Source: Verrucomicrobiota bacterium (GTDB lineage: Bacteria; Verrucomicrobiota; Verrucomicrobiia; Chthoniobacterales; UBA10450). Taken from it: a stretch of 9,927 nt of DNA. The DNA lies in contig QHQV01000087.1 in NCBI GenBank assembly GCA_003219945.1, forward strand, positions 1 through 9,927, given 5' to 3'. This document shows positions 1 through 5,366 of the stretch, piece by piece; within the stretch, counting starts at the first letter, position 1, and every line of letters begins with the position of its first letter. The translations under genes and the position numbers were made by a program. The notes under the pieces are model-generated. The model saw only the letters and a list, made by a program, of their open reading frames with translations. It ran no database searches and was not told the origin of the DNA.

Positions 1-467
1 TTCACGTTTGTGAGCACACGTTGCAGTCCACCAACGTCACTCGCCAATTGCCGCATCGCACCAAGACCCTGATGCACTTGCTCCAGTCGCTCGCTAACCA
101 GCTTGAAGGATTCGCCCAGTCGCTTCTCGAGCGTGCCCTGCAACTTTTCGTCGACGGTCGCGCGCATCTTATCAATCTGCTTTGCGTTGTCGTCCTGCAA
201 TTGCCGCAGTCGAACGTCAACAATCGATCTGACGCCCTCCAACGATCTGGTCAATTCCTCGCGCTGATTCTTCGCCGCCGCGCCTGCTTCCTCGCGATTG
301 CGCGAAAATTCGTCGCGCAAGCTGCGATCGATCGTTTCCAATCGCTTCGCCAGCTCCGTTGCTGGCTCCTGATTTCCGCGCCGTGTTAACAAAATGATCA
401 CGGCGACGATCAACCCGCCGCCGATCAATCCGATCACGAGGTAAAGCAGCGGACTCATATTAATCAT
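1..467 (-). CDS. rmuC: RmuC-family DNA recombination protein, N-terminal part (cut by window edge)
   Basis: Reading leftward from ATG at 467 gives 155 codons with no stop before the window edge, so the C-terminal nuclease-like domain lies outside. Residues about 7-28 form one hydrophobic membrane anchor (LLYLVIGLIGGGLIVAVIILL). A long charged coiled coil follows to about residue 120, rich in R, E, Q and K. It leads into the conserved RmuC segment 'EKRLGESFKLVSERLEQVHQGLG' region (about residues 114-136) and then a 'GGLQRVLTNV' stretch. RmuC proteins limit inversions at short inverted repeats and carry a PD-(D/E)XK-like fold; that role is family knowledge. An in-frame ATG at 458 (MSPLLY) is an equally good start; neither has a clear Shine-Dalgarno sequence. 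The gene lies 50 nt downstream of proC on the same strand, with a repeat fragment between them. Confidence 0.88.
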   Translation of the reverse strand, partial: MINMSPLLYLVIGLIGGGLIVAVIILLTRRGNQEPATELAKRLETIDRSLRDEFSRNREEAGAAAKNQREELTRSLEGVRSIVDVRLRQLQDDNAKQIDKMRATVDEKLQGTLEKRLGESFKLVSERLEQVHQGLGAMRQLASDVGGLQRVLTNV

Positions 468-470
468 TTA

Positions 471-499
471 GAAATTCCGCGACTTCGTTCGGAATGACA
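471..499. repeat. Solitary arm of the GTCATTTCGAGCGAAGTCGAG-type repeat
   Basis: On the minus strand this 29-nt stretch reads GTCATTCCGAACGAAGTCGC followed by GGAATTTC. It is a diverged copy of the right arm of the inverted repeat at 3751-3835, where the same strand reads GTCATTTCGAGCGAAGTCGA. It occupies most of the 50-nt gap between proC and rmuC. No second arm is visible nearby, so it looks like a half element or a remnant. Confidence 0.5.
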
Positions 500-517
500 A
501 GGCGACGACGCGCACAA

Positions 518-1366
518 CTATTTTTCAAACAGCAGCTCGCCAGCGCGGCTCGTGGCTTTCACGACCGCCTTGATGAGCGTTACGCGAAGTTTGCCTTCTT
601 CGAGTTCGAGAATGCCGTCGATGGTGCAGCCCGCCGGAGTAGTCACGGCGTCCTTGAGAAGCGCTGGGTGATCGCCGGTTTCCAACACAACGCTTGCTGC
701 GCCTTTCATCGTCTGAGCTGCGAGAAGGGTCGCTACGTCGCGCGGCAAACCGACTTTCACGCCACCTTCGGCCAGCGATTCCAGAATTATGTATGCGAAC
801 GCAGGACCGCTTGCAGAAAGACCCGTGACCGCGTCCATGTGCTTCTCATCAAGGACAATCGTCCGGCCCACCGCATCGAACATCGTGCGAGCAATATCGA
901 GATGATGAGCGCTGGCATGAGTCCCACCACAGATTGCCGTCATGCCACAGTGAACAGCGGCCGGAGTATTTGGCATTGCTCGCACGACTGGCATTTCGTC
1001 GCGCCTGCCGCTTGTGGCCGCGGCGAGTTGCTGCTCGACGAAGCCTGCCGGCACAGAAGCCGCGACGCAGACAACCAGCGTGTCAGCGCCAATTTCGAGA
1101 GCGATCTCTTGCAGCACTTCCGCAACAGTTTGCGGTTTAATTGTCAGCAAAACGATATCAGCGCCTTTAACCGCTTCGCGATTGTCGGTGGTCACTGCAA
1201 TGCCTAGCTCCTTTGCGAGCGCGGCTGCTCTCTCCGCATGCTTTACGGTCGCGATGACCCGATTGGACACAAACAGTCCCTGCTTCAGATACGCCCGCAG
1301 CAAGATGCCGCCCAATTTGCCTGCACCGAGTACCGTCAGTTTTTTGTCGGAAAGTTTCGGCGACAT
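518..1366 (-). CDS. proC: Pyrroline-5-carboxylate reductase
   Basis: The 282-residue protein catalyses the last step of L-proline synthesis, NAD(P)H-dependent reduction of 1-pyrroline-5-carboxylate, in the cytoplasm. The N-terminal Rossmann fold shows the dinucleotide loop VLGAGKLGG (about 12-20). Further conserved blocks are LLTIKPQ (73-79), VRAMPNTPA (128-136), and TGLSASGPAF (181-190). The C-terminal family signature is LLKDAVTTPAGCTIDGILELE (residues 237-257), where Thr-Thr-Pro-Ala-Gly-Cys-Thr matches the P5CR pattern. Length is normal for the family. An upstream in-frame ATG at 1384 would add MCYSFS, but those codons lie inside the palindromic repeat at 1373-1437, so 1366 is preferred. 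No clear Shine-Dalgarno precedes either. The gene follows btuB in the same direction after 69 nt and may or may not be cotranscribed, because the intervening repeat resembles a terminator. Confidence 0.96.
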   Translation of the reverse strand: MSPKLSDKKLTVLGAGKLGGILLRAYLKQGLFVSNRVIATVKHAERAAALAKELGIAVTTDNREAVKGADIVLLTIKPQTVAEVLQEIALEIGADTLVVCVAASVPAGFVEQQLAAATSGRRDEMPVVRAMPNTPAAVHCGMTAICGGTHASAHHLDIARTMFDAVGRTIVLDEKHMDAVTGLSASGPAFAYIILESLAEGGVKVGLPRDVATLLAAQTMKGAASVVLETGDHPALLKDAVTTPAGCTIDGILELEEGKLRVTLIKAVVKATSRAGELLFEK

Positions 1367-1372
1367 GGAAAA

Positions 1373-1437
1373 AGAGTAGCACATGCGTCTCGCTTGTGAC
1401 TCGAGAAACTCGCAAGCCGGGCGGCTCGCGCTACTCT
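1373..1437 (-). repeat. Palindromic repeat between btuB and proC, terminator-like on the minus strand
   Basis: Perfect 8-nt inverted ends, AGAGTAGC at 1373-1380 and GCTACTCT at 1430-1437, enclose a core with further pairing (GCTTG..CAAGC around CGAG-TTT-CTCG on the minus strand). Read leftward, the closing arm GCTACTCT runs straight into TTTT. A transcript leaving btuB could therefore fold this and meet a U-tract, as at an intrinsic terminator. The arm GTAGC-acat-GCGTCTC (1376-1391) matches arms of the repeats at 3455-3510 and 4783-4923. The last base of the element lies within the btuB stop codon (1436-1438). Terminator function is inference; the inverted repeat is directly visible. Confidence 0.6.
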
Positions 1438-3349
1438 AAAATCGCAACTTCACGCCAGCGTAGGCAGCGCGACCGAGCGCCGGGAAACCGAAGACTTCCG
1501 AGTAATGTTCATTGGTTAGGTTGTTGATGCGACCGAAGATTGAGAAGTGCGGGTTGACTTCGTATTCGGCCGCGATGTTTGCAAACGAGTAGTCTTCGAT
1601 GTCGAAATTTGGTTCACCGAAATTCAATTCCTCGCGCGCGTTTACGAACTTTGCTTCGACTACGGTTCGCAGCCTTGTCCACCAGAGATACGACGCTGAA
1701 ACGTAAACCTCATTACGCGGCCGACGGGGTAAACGGGCGCCTTGCAACTGCGAAACGTCTTTTGAGGAAGTCTTTTCCGCCTCGAGGTACGTGTAAGCCG
1801 CCGTCAAAACGAAATTGGGAATCGGTTGGGCGTGCAGTTCCGCTTCCAGCCCCTGAGTTTCGGCAGAGCCAAGATTGAGCGTGTCAAACAGCCCGTTAAA
1901 CCCAATTACGTTCGACAGGTCGTTGTGGAAGTAGGTGAGGCCCACATCCACGCGATGCTGCCAGAGTTGCTGTCTGATTCCGATGTCCCAACCGAGGTCC
2001 TCTTCAGGTTTCAGGCCGAAGTTGTTTCCAAAAATTTTGTCCTGACTGCTCGGCGGACTGAAGCCAGTACCGACGCTGGAATGCAGAATGGTATTCGTTT
2101 TGTCGATTTTGTAACTGCCAGCAAAGCGATAGGTCCAGATGCCGCCGAATTGATTGAAGTGATCGAAACGTCCGCCAGCGACGAAGATCAAATTTTCGAC
2201 GGGCGTTAACGTCGCCTCCACAAATCCCGCGGTTTCGTCTGTGTGATCGCTGATAAATGTTGGTCCAAACAGAACAAACGGGCGTTCCTGACCCGCATTA
2301 ATGCGGCTGTAGTAAAATCCTGAGGTTAGGATCAACCACGTAACTGGTCGCAGATCGTTCTGATAATCAACCTGCGTCCGTTCGAATACCGCGCGTGTCG
2401 CCCCGACAAACCCGTCCTCATTCGGATTGTTGATTTGGCGCTCGTGATCGTAAGCCACAATGAGTTTGTGGTCCCACCATTCCGCCGGTTTCCAATCGAT
2501 ATGCGGACCGATCAACCAACGCTCGGTAAGAAAATGATCGATCGGCCGCGGATCAAAGATTGTATTCGGCAGTCCTATATCGCTGACCGAATACATGAAT
2601 AAGCTGCCGATCCGAAATTGCTCGCTCGCCGCGGCGGAGCGCGTCCCGGACAAAGCCGGGTTAGGCGACCACCCGACGTCGGCGATCGCGGCCGTGTTGC
2701 GGTAGTTGTTGTTCGGCCGTGCGTTCTCGGTATCGAGACGACTCGCACCGACTGAGTAATCGAAGCCATCGATTTTGCCGTCGCTCTGAGACCATTCGCG
2801 AAAGGTGTCGTATGAACCGCCTTCTGCCGCCAGCATCACGCCCGGCGTTCCAGTGCCTTGTTTGGTGAAAATTTGAATCACACCTGCAAGCGCACGTGGT
2901 CCGTAAATTGTGCTTTGCGGCCCGCGCACAATCTCGATCCTGTCGATATCTTCCGTAGTGAAGTCGGCAAAATTGAATGCGCCCTGCAAACCCTGATTGA
3001 TCGGAATGCCGTCGAGCAAAACCTGCGTGTGTTCGCTGCGCAGTCCACGCGTAAACACCGACGTCAACTGGCCGGGGGACCCGGTCTGCACGACGGACAA
3101 CCCAGGCACTTCACGCAAAGCATCGCTCACGCGTTGGATCTGTTTTTGCTCCAACTCCTCGGAGCTGATCACGCTTGCGCTTGCGGGCGATTGATCCAGC
3201 GGAATATCAAAACGCGTAGCTGAGACGACGACTGATTCCACCTCCGCTTCACCTGGCGAAGGTGTCGGCGTGGTTTCCTGCGCGTGACAAACGACGGTCG
3301 TGAAGACGAGTATCGCGACCGGAAAAAACCAATCTAAACGATTTTGCAT
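1436..3349 (-). CDS. btuB: TonB-dependent outer-membrane receptor, BtuB-like (vitamin B12 uptake)
   Basis: The 637-residue protein is predicted to import cobalamin across the outer membrane using TonB energy. It has a signal peptide (about 1-23, ending VVCHA before QE), a TonB-box-like ESVVVSATR at 38-46, and a plug domain (about 47-165) with VFTRGLRSEHTQVLLDGIPI (98-117), IDRIEIVRGPQSTIYGPRAL and GVIQIFTKQG. A beta-barrel with alternating aromatic strands follows and ends in the typical terminal Phe (YAGVKLRF). Length is close to E. coli BtuB (614). The start at 3349 is supported by GGAGGA nine nucleotides upstream. The frame stays open to 3664, but that would translate the riboswitch. Substrate assignment rests on the cobalamin riboswitch upstream; by protein alone it would be a generic siderophore/B12-type receptor. 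No other cobalamin gene lies in the window. Confidence 0.92.
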   Translation of the reverse strand: MQNRLDWFFPVAILVFTTVVCHAQETTPTPSPGEAEVESVVVSATRFDIPLDQSPASASVISSEELEQKQIQRVSDALREVPGLSVVQTGSPGQLTSVFTRGLRSEHTQVLLDGIPINQGLQGAFNFADFTTEDIDRIEIVRGPQSTIYGPRALAGVIQIFTKQGTGTPGVMLAAEGGSYDTFREWSQSDGKIDGFDYSVGASRLDTENARPNNNYRNTAAIADVGWSPNPALSGTRSAAASEQFRIGSLFMYSVSDIGLPNTIFDPRPIDHFLTERWLIGPHIDWKPAEWWDHKLIVAYDHERQINNPNEDGFVGATRAVFERTQVDYQNDLRPVTWLILTSGFYYSRINAGQERPFVLFGPTFISDHTDETAGFVEATLTPVENLIFVAGGRFDHFNQFGGIWTYRFAGSYKIDKTNTILHSSVGTGFSPPSSQDKIFGNNFGLKPEEDLGWDIGIRQQLWQHRVDVGLTYFHNDLSNVIGFNGLFDTLNLGSAETQGLEAELHAQPIPNFVLTAAYTYLEAEKTSSKDVSQLQGARLPRRPRNEVYVSASYLWWTRLRTVVEAKFVNAREELNFGEPNFDIEDYSFANIAAEYEVNPHFSIFGRINNLTNEHYSEVFGFPALGRAAYAGVKLRF

Positions 3350-3386
3350 AACAAGTTTTCCTCCAACTCCGAGAGTCGGACTTGTT
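3350..3386 (-). promoter_or_regulatory. Nested hairpin around the btuB ribosome binding site
   Basis: On the mRNA strand the order is AACAAGT (3386-3380), CCGACTC, loop TCG, GAGTTGG, AGGAAA, ACTTGTT (3356-3350), then ATG. The outer 7-bp stem is perfect and can extend by one pair into the A of the start codon. The inner 7-bp stem has one G-T pair. The Shine-Dalgarno GGAGGA is split between the inner stem (GG) and the bulge (AGGA). This could be the expression platform by which the upstream cobalamin aptamer controls translation. The pairing is seen directly; the regulatory role is inferred. No other gene in the window has so clear a Shine-Dalgarno. Confidence 0.55.
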
Positions 3387-3454
3387 AGGCCTCGAATGTT
3401 TTCGAAGCGTCGCATCGCCCAGCTCTCATTCTTCTTTTTGCGAAGAAGTTTTTG

Positions 3455-3510
3455 CTGTAGCCGCGTCTCTGTGAGACGCGCAGGCGTCGCGCACAGCGCG
3501 ACGGCTACAG
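3455..3510. repeat. Cloverleaf-like palindromic repeat in the btuB leader
   Basis: A perfect 9-bp outer stem (CTGTAGCCG at 3455-3463, CGGCTACAG at 3502-3510) encloses two perfect small hairpins: CGTCTC-TGT-GAGACG (3464-3478) and TCGCGC-ACA-GCGCGA (3487-3501). The result is a three-stem cruciform in DNA or a cloverleaf-like fold in RNA of either strand. It lies between the riboswitch aptamer and the btuB start, so it is predicted to be within the transcribed leader. The arm GTAGC-C-GCGTCTC links it to the repeats at 1373-1437 and 4783-4923. It encodes no protein and lacks tRNA features. Confidence 0.75.
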
Positions 3511-3519
3511 AATGAGGTG

Positions 3520-3675
3520 GACCGGACAAATGTTCTGGCTCCTGGCTTGCCTCGTTCCCGCCTTCACCCCCAGAGTTTTCGGGGATTGGCCCAATGGGAA
3601 ATCGTATCCAGTTACAGCAGCGCAACTGCTCCCGATTCTCACGGGATTTCTTGCACCGATCCACTTTTCCAAGCT
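3520..3675 (-). ncRNA. Cobalamin riboswitch upstream of btuB
   Basis: Read leftward, the segment shows the conserved core of the cobalamin (B12-box) aptamer. It contains GGAAAAGTGGATCGGT, then GCAAGAAATCCCGTGAGAAT closed by CGGG, matching the GGGAATCCAGTGCGAATCTGG block of the E. coli btuB leader as I recall it. GCAGTTGCGCTGCTGTAACTG follows in the place of the GCTGACGCGCAGCGGTAA block. Next come a CCATTGGG junction, a CCCCGAAAACTCTGGGGG peripheral hairpin, and the B12 box CAAGCCAGGAGCCAGAAC (about 3550-3533). A closing strand TTTGTCC can pair with GGAAAAGTGG. A TTGACT hexamer at 3722-3717 is a possible -35 box, without a convincing -10. Such riboswitches lower expression when cobalamin is abundant. 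The aptamer ends about 170 nt before the btuB ATG. Boundaries are approximate. Confidence 0.9.
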
Positions 3676-3750
3676 CGCAAAGAACTGGGACGAGGACTAG
3701 CGGCTTGCGCTTACGCAGTCAAGGTTATTTAATCAGCTGGCACCGACAGC

Positions 3751-3835
3751 TGTCATGTCGAGCGTAGTCGAGACATCCCGCGGAATTACCAGTCAGTTGA
3801 GGCACGGGATTTTCTCGACTTCGCTCGAAATGACG
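3751..3835. repeat. Inverted repeat element abutting the hldD start
   Basis: The left arm (3752-3780, GTCATGTCGAGCGTAGTCGA, then GACATCCCG) and the reverse complement of the right arm (3805-3834, GTCATTTCGAGCGAAGTCGA, then GAAAATCCCG) agree at about 26 of 30 aligned positions, around a 24-nt centre. This is a typical small palindromic dispersed repeat. It ends 9 nt before the hldD ATG and begins about 30 nt beyond the putative btuB -35 hexamer, so it fills most of the space available for an hldD promoter. A single-arm relative lies at 471-499. Confidence 0.7.
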
Positions 3836-3843
3836 AAAATACG

Positions 3844-4785
3844 ATGACCACATCTAAACCTAAGTTCATCATCACCGGCGGCGCCGGATTTATCGCCTCG
3901 AATCTGACGCTGGCGTTACAGGAAAAATTTCCGGACGCGAACCTTACTGTGATTGACGATTTCCGGTCCGGTGATTTCAAAAATCTGGCCGGCTATCGCG
4001 GAGATTTCGTCGCCGAAAATCTGGCGACATTCGATTGGCGCGAAAAGTTCGGTGATCCGGCAGCTGCCGGATTCGACGCGATTTTTCACCTGGCATCGAT
4101 CACCGACACGACTTTGCACGATCAGTTCATTCAGGTGCACGACAACGTGGAAAGTTTCCGTCGACTTTTGAATTTTGCACGGCCCACAAACACACGAATC
4201 ATCTACGCTTCCTCTGCGGCGACTTACGGTCCGGCGAGTGAATCGAGCGTGGAATCAAACGGCGCCGCACCGGCGAACGTTTACGCCTTCTCCAAGGTCA
4301 TTATGGATAATATCGCGCGACACGCTGCTGCCGAGTCGCGCGACTGGATTATCGTTGGGCTGCGTTACTTCAACGTTTACGGACCGCGCGAAGCGCACAA
4401 GGGCGTGCCCGCAAGCATGATTTATCATCTTGCGCAGCAGATAAAGGCCGGCAAGCGACCGCGCATTTTTAAGCACGGTGAGCAGAAACGCGATTTCGTT
4501 TACGTGAAGGACGCTGTTGAAGGCACCATTCGAGCGCTCGGCGCAAAGCGGAGCGGAATTTACAATGTCGGCTCGGGCCAGGCGCGCTCGTTTAACGAAC
4601 TCGTCGAGATTCTCAACAAATGTTTGGGCACCGATTTTCAGCCCGACTACTTCGATAATCCCCACGCGCATTATCAAAATTTCACGCAAGCCGATCTCAC
4701 CAGCACGCGTAAAGCGCTTAGCTACGAGCCGCGTTTTTCGCTCGAAGACGGCGTGCGCGATTACATGCAGTGGCTCTTTGGCTAG
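3844..4785 (+). CDS. hldD: ADP-L-glycero-D-manno-heptose 6-epimerase
   Basis: The 313-residue SDR-family enzyme converts ADP-D-glycero-D-manno-heptose to the L-glycero form, the donor for LPS inner-core heptose. The NAD(P) loop is TGGAGFIASN (11-20). The catalytic region has ASSAATYG (122-129) and YAFSK with Tyr147 and Lys151. The family-specific block RYFNVYGPREAHKG (174-187) places Lys186 where E. coli HldD has its functionally important Lys178. RDFVYVKD (216-223), YQNFTQADLT (277-286) and the terminal GVRDYMQWL (303-311) also follow HldD closely. Length is normal (E. coli 310). No Shine-Dalgarno is visible before ATG 3844, and a palindromic repeat ends 9 nt upstream, so the start context is unusual. 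The stop codon TAG is the first three bases of the repeat at 4783-4923. No other heptose gene lies nearby. Confidence 0.95.
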   Translation: MTTSKPKFIITGGAGFIASNLTLALQEKFPDANLTVIDDFRSGDFKNLAGYRGDFVAENLATFDWREKFGDPAAAGFDAIFHLASITDTTLHDQFIQVHDNVESFRRLLNFARPTNTRIIYASSAATYGPASESSVESNGAAPANVYAFSKVIMDNIARHAAAESRDWIIVGLRYFNVYGPREAHKGVPASMIYHLAQQIKAGKRPRIFKHGEQKRDFVYVKDAVEGTIRALGAKRSGIYNVGSGQARSFNELVEILNKCLGTDFQPDYFDNPHAHYQNFTQADLTSTRKALSYEPRFSLEDGVRDYMQWLFG

Positions 4786-4923
4786 CGCACGCGTCTCGCG
4801 TGCTGGCGAGCGCGTCCCGCGATTGCGAAATTTTCCGTTGCGCGACGCTACACACTGCGATCGATCGTCTTGAAAAATTGTTTCGGCGCGACGCCGAAAC
4901 CAACATGCGAGACGCGTGCGCTA
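4783..4923. repeat. MITE-like element with 20-bp terminal inverted repeats between hldD and osmC
   Basis: The left end TAGCGCACGCGTCTCGCGTG (4783-4802) and the right end CATGCGAGACGCGTGCGCTA (4904-4923) are inverted copies matching at 19 of 20 positions. The 141-bp element has no coding potential I can recognise. The TAG at each outer edge is used as the stop codon of the adjacent gene: hldD on the left strand and osmC on the right. An inner perfect hairpin sits at 4880-4900. The arm GTAGC-gcac-GCGTCTC is shared with repeats at 1373-1437 and 3455-3510. No target-site duplication is obvious. Confidence 0.75.
4870..4900 (-). terminator. Intrinsic terminator for the osmC cluster
   Basis: On the minus strand the sequence GTTTCGGCG-TCG-CGCCGAAAC (4900-4880) forms a perfect 9-bp GC-rich stem with a 3-nt loop. 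It is followed at once by AATTTTTC (4879-4872), a U-tract in RNA. It lies about 20 nt after the osmC stop codon. On the plus strand no T-run follows, so it should act only on leftward transcripts. It is carried inside the MITE-like element, so that element appears to supply the terminator. Confidence 0.65.
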
Positions 4924-5331
4924 CCCTTCCCAGAAAAATTTCGTCGGGCGATGAATTTCCGGTGGTAGGCTTTTGTGCACGGGACAATTGAGCGCGGTTT
5001 GCTCAAGGACTTCCCGGTGCGGATTATCGGGCGCGAGCGGGATATGAACTTCTGAAGGCAAAGCAACGATCCGGCGCGGCGGATCGTTCGACATTTCCTT
5101 TTGCACGGACACCGTCATGCCGCGCAGATCAACTCCGAGGTCCTCCGCTTTAATTCCCATGGTCGTGCTGATACATGTGGCGAGAGCCGTGGCGACCAGA
5201 TCCGTAGGCGAAAAGGCTTCGCCTTTGCCCTTATTATCGGTCGGCGCGTCTGTGGGAATTTTTGCTTGCGAGGGACCGTGCGTCGCGTCGCAATGCAAGT
5301 CCCCAGTGTACTTAACTGAGACTTGGACCAT
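4921..5331 (-). CDS. OsmC/Ohr-family protein (thiol-dependent peroxidase-like)
   Basis: The 136-residue protein has the OsmC fold signature: YTGDLHCDATHGPS (8-21), DAPTDNKGKGEAFSPTDLVA (28-47), the first redox Cys53 in ATCISTTMGI (51-60), and the second redox Cys116 in LNCPVHKSL (114-122). Family members reduce organic or hydrogen peroxides through this cysteine pair; the substrate here cannot be read from sequence. Length is typical (about 135-140). The start MVQVSVKYTG fits the family, though no Shine-Dalgarno is seen. It is the last gene of a leftward cluster, 35 nt downstream of the BrkB-like gene. Its TAG stop is formed by the right terminus of the repeat at 4783-4923, and an intrinsic terminator follows. 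It belongs to the general OsmC subgroup; I cannot separate osmC from ohr-like paralogues with certainty. Confidence 0.9.
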   Translation of the reverse strand: MVQVSVKYTGDLHCDATHGPSQAKIPTDAPTDNKGKGEAFSPTDLVATALATCISTTMGIKAEDLGVDLRGMTVSVQKEMSNDPPRRIVALPSEVHIPLAPDNPHREVLEQTALNCPVHKSLPPEIHRPTKFFWEG

Positions 5332-5366
5332 GGAAAATTATGCGACTGCTCTCAGGTTTTGTCACA

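Noticed and set aside
494..1207. Long plus-strand open frame (237 codons) opposite proC
   Set aside because: It lies antisense to a full-length, highly conserved proC. Its translation is rich in R, C and H with no domain signature, which is typical of an antisense shadow in GC-rich coding DNA.
1826..2209. Plus-strand open frame of 127 codons inside btuB
   Set aside because: It lies fully antisense to the beta-barrel coding region with no start context or domain.
3431..3453. Plus-strand hairpin CTTCTT-TTTGCG-AAGAAG followed by TTTTT, terminator-like
   Set aside because: The stem is AT-rich and weak, no rightward gene lies upstream, and on the btuB strand the T-run would precede the stem. Chance or a minor leader structure is more likely.
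3455..3510. A tRNA gene, because of the cloverleaf-like fold
   Set aside because: It is only 56 nt, has two arms instead of three, 3-nt loops, no T-loop or anticodon-loop consensus and no CCA context.
3350..3664. N-terminal extension of the TonB receptor to 742 residues
   Set aside because: The extra codons translate the riboswitch and the palindromic repeat, while ATG 3349 has a good Shine-Dalgarno and starts a proper signal peptide.
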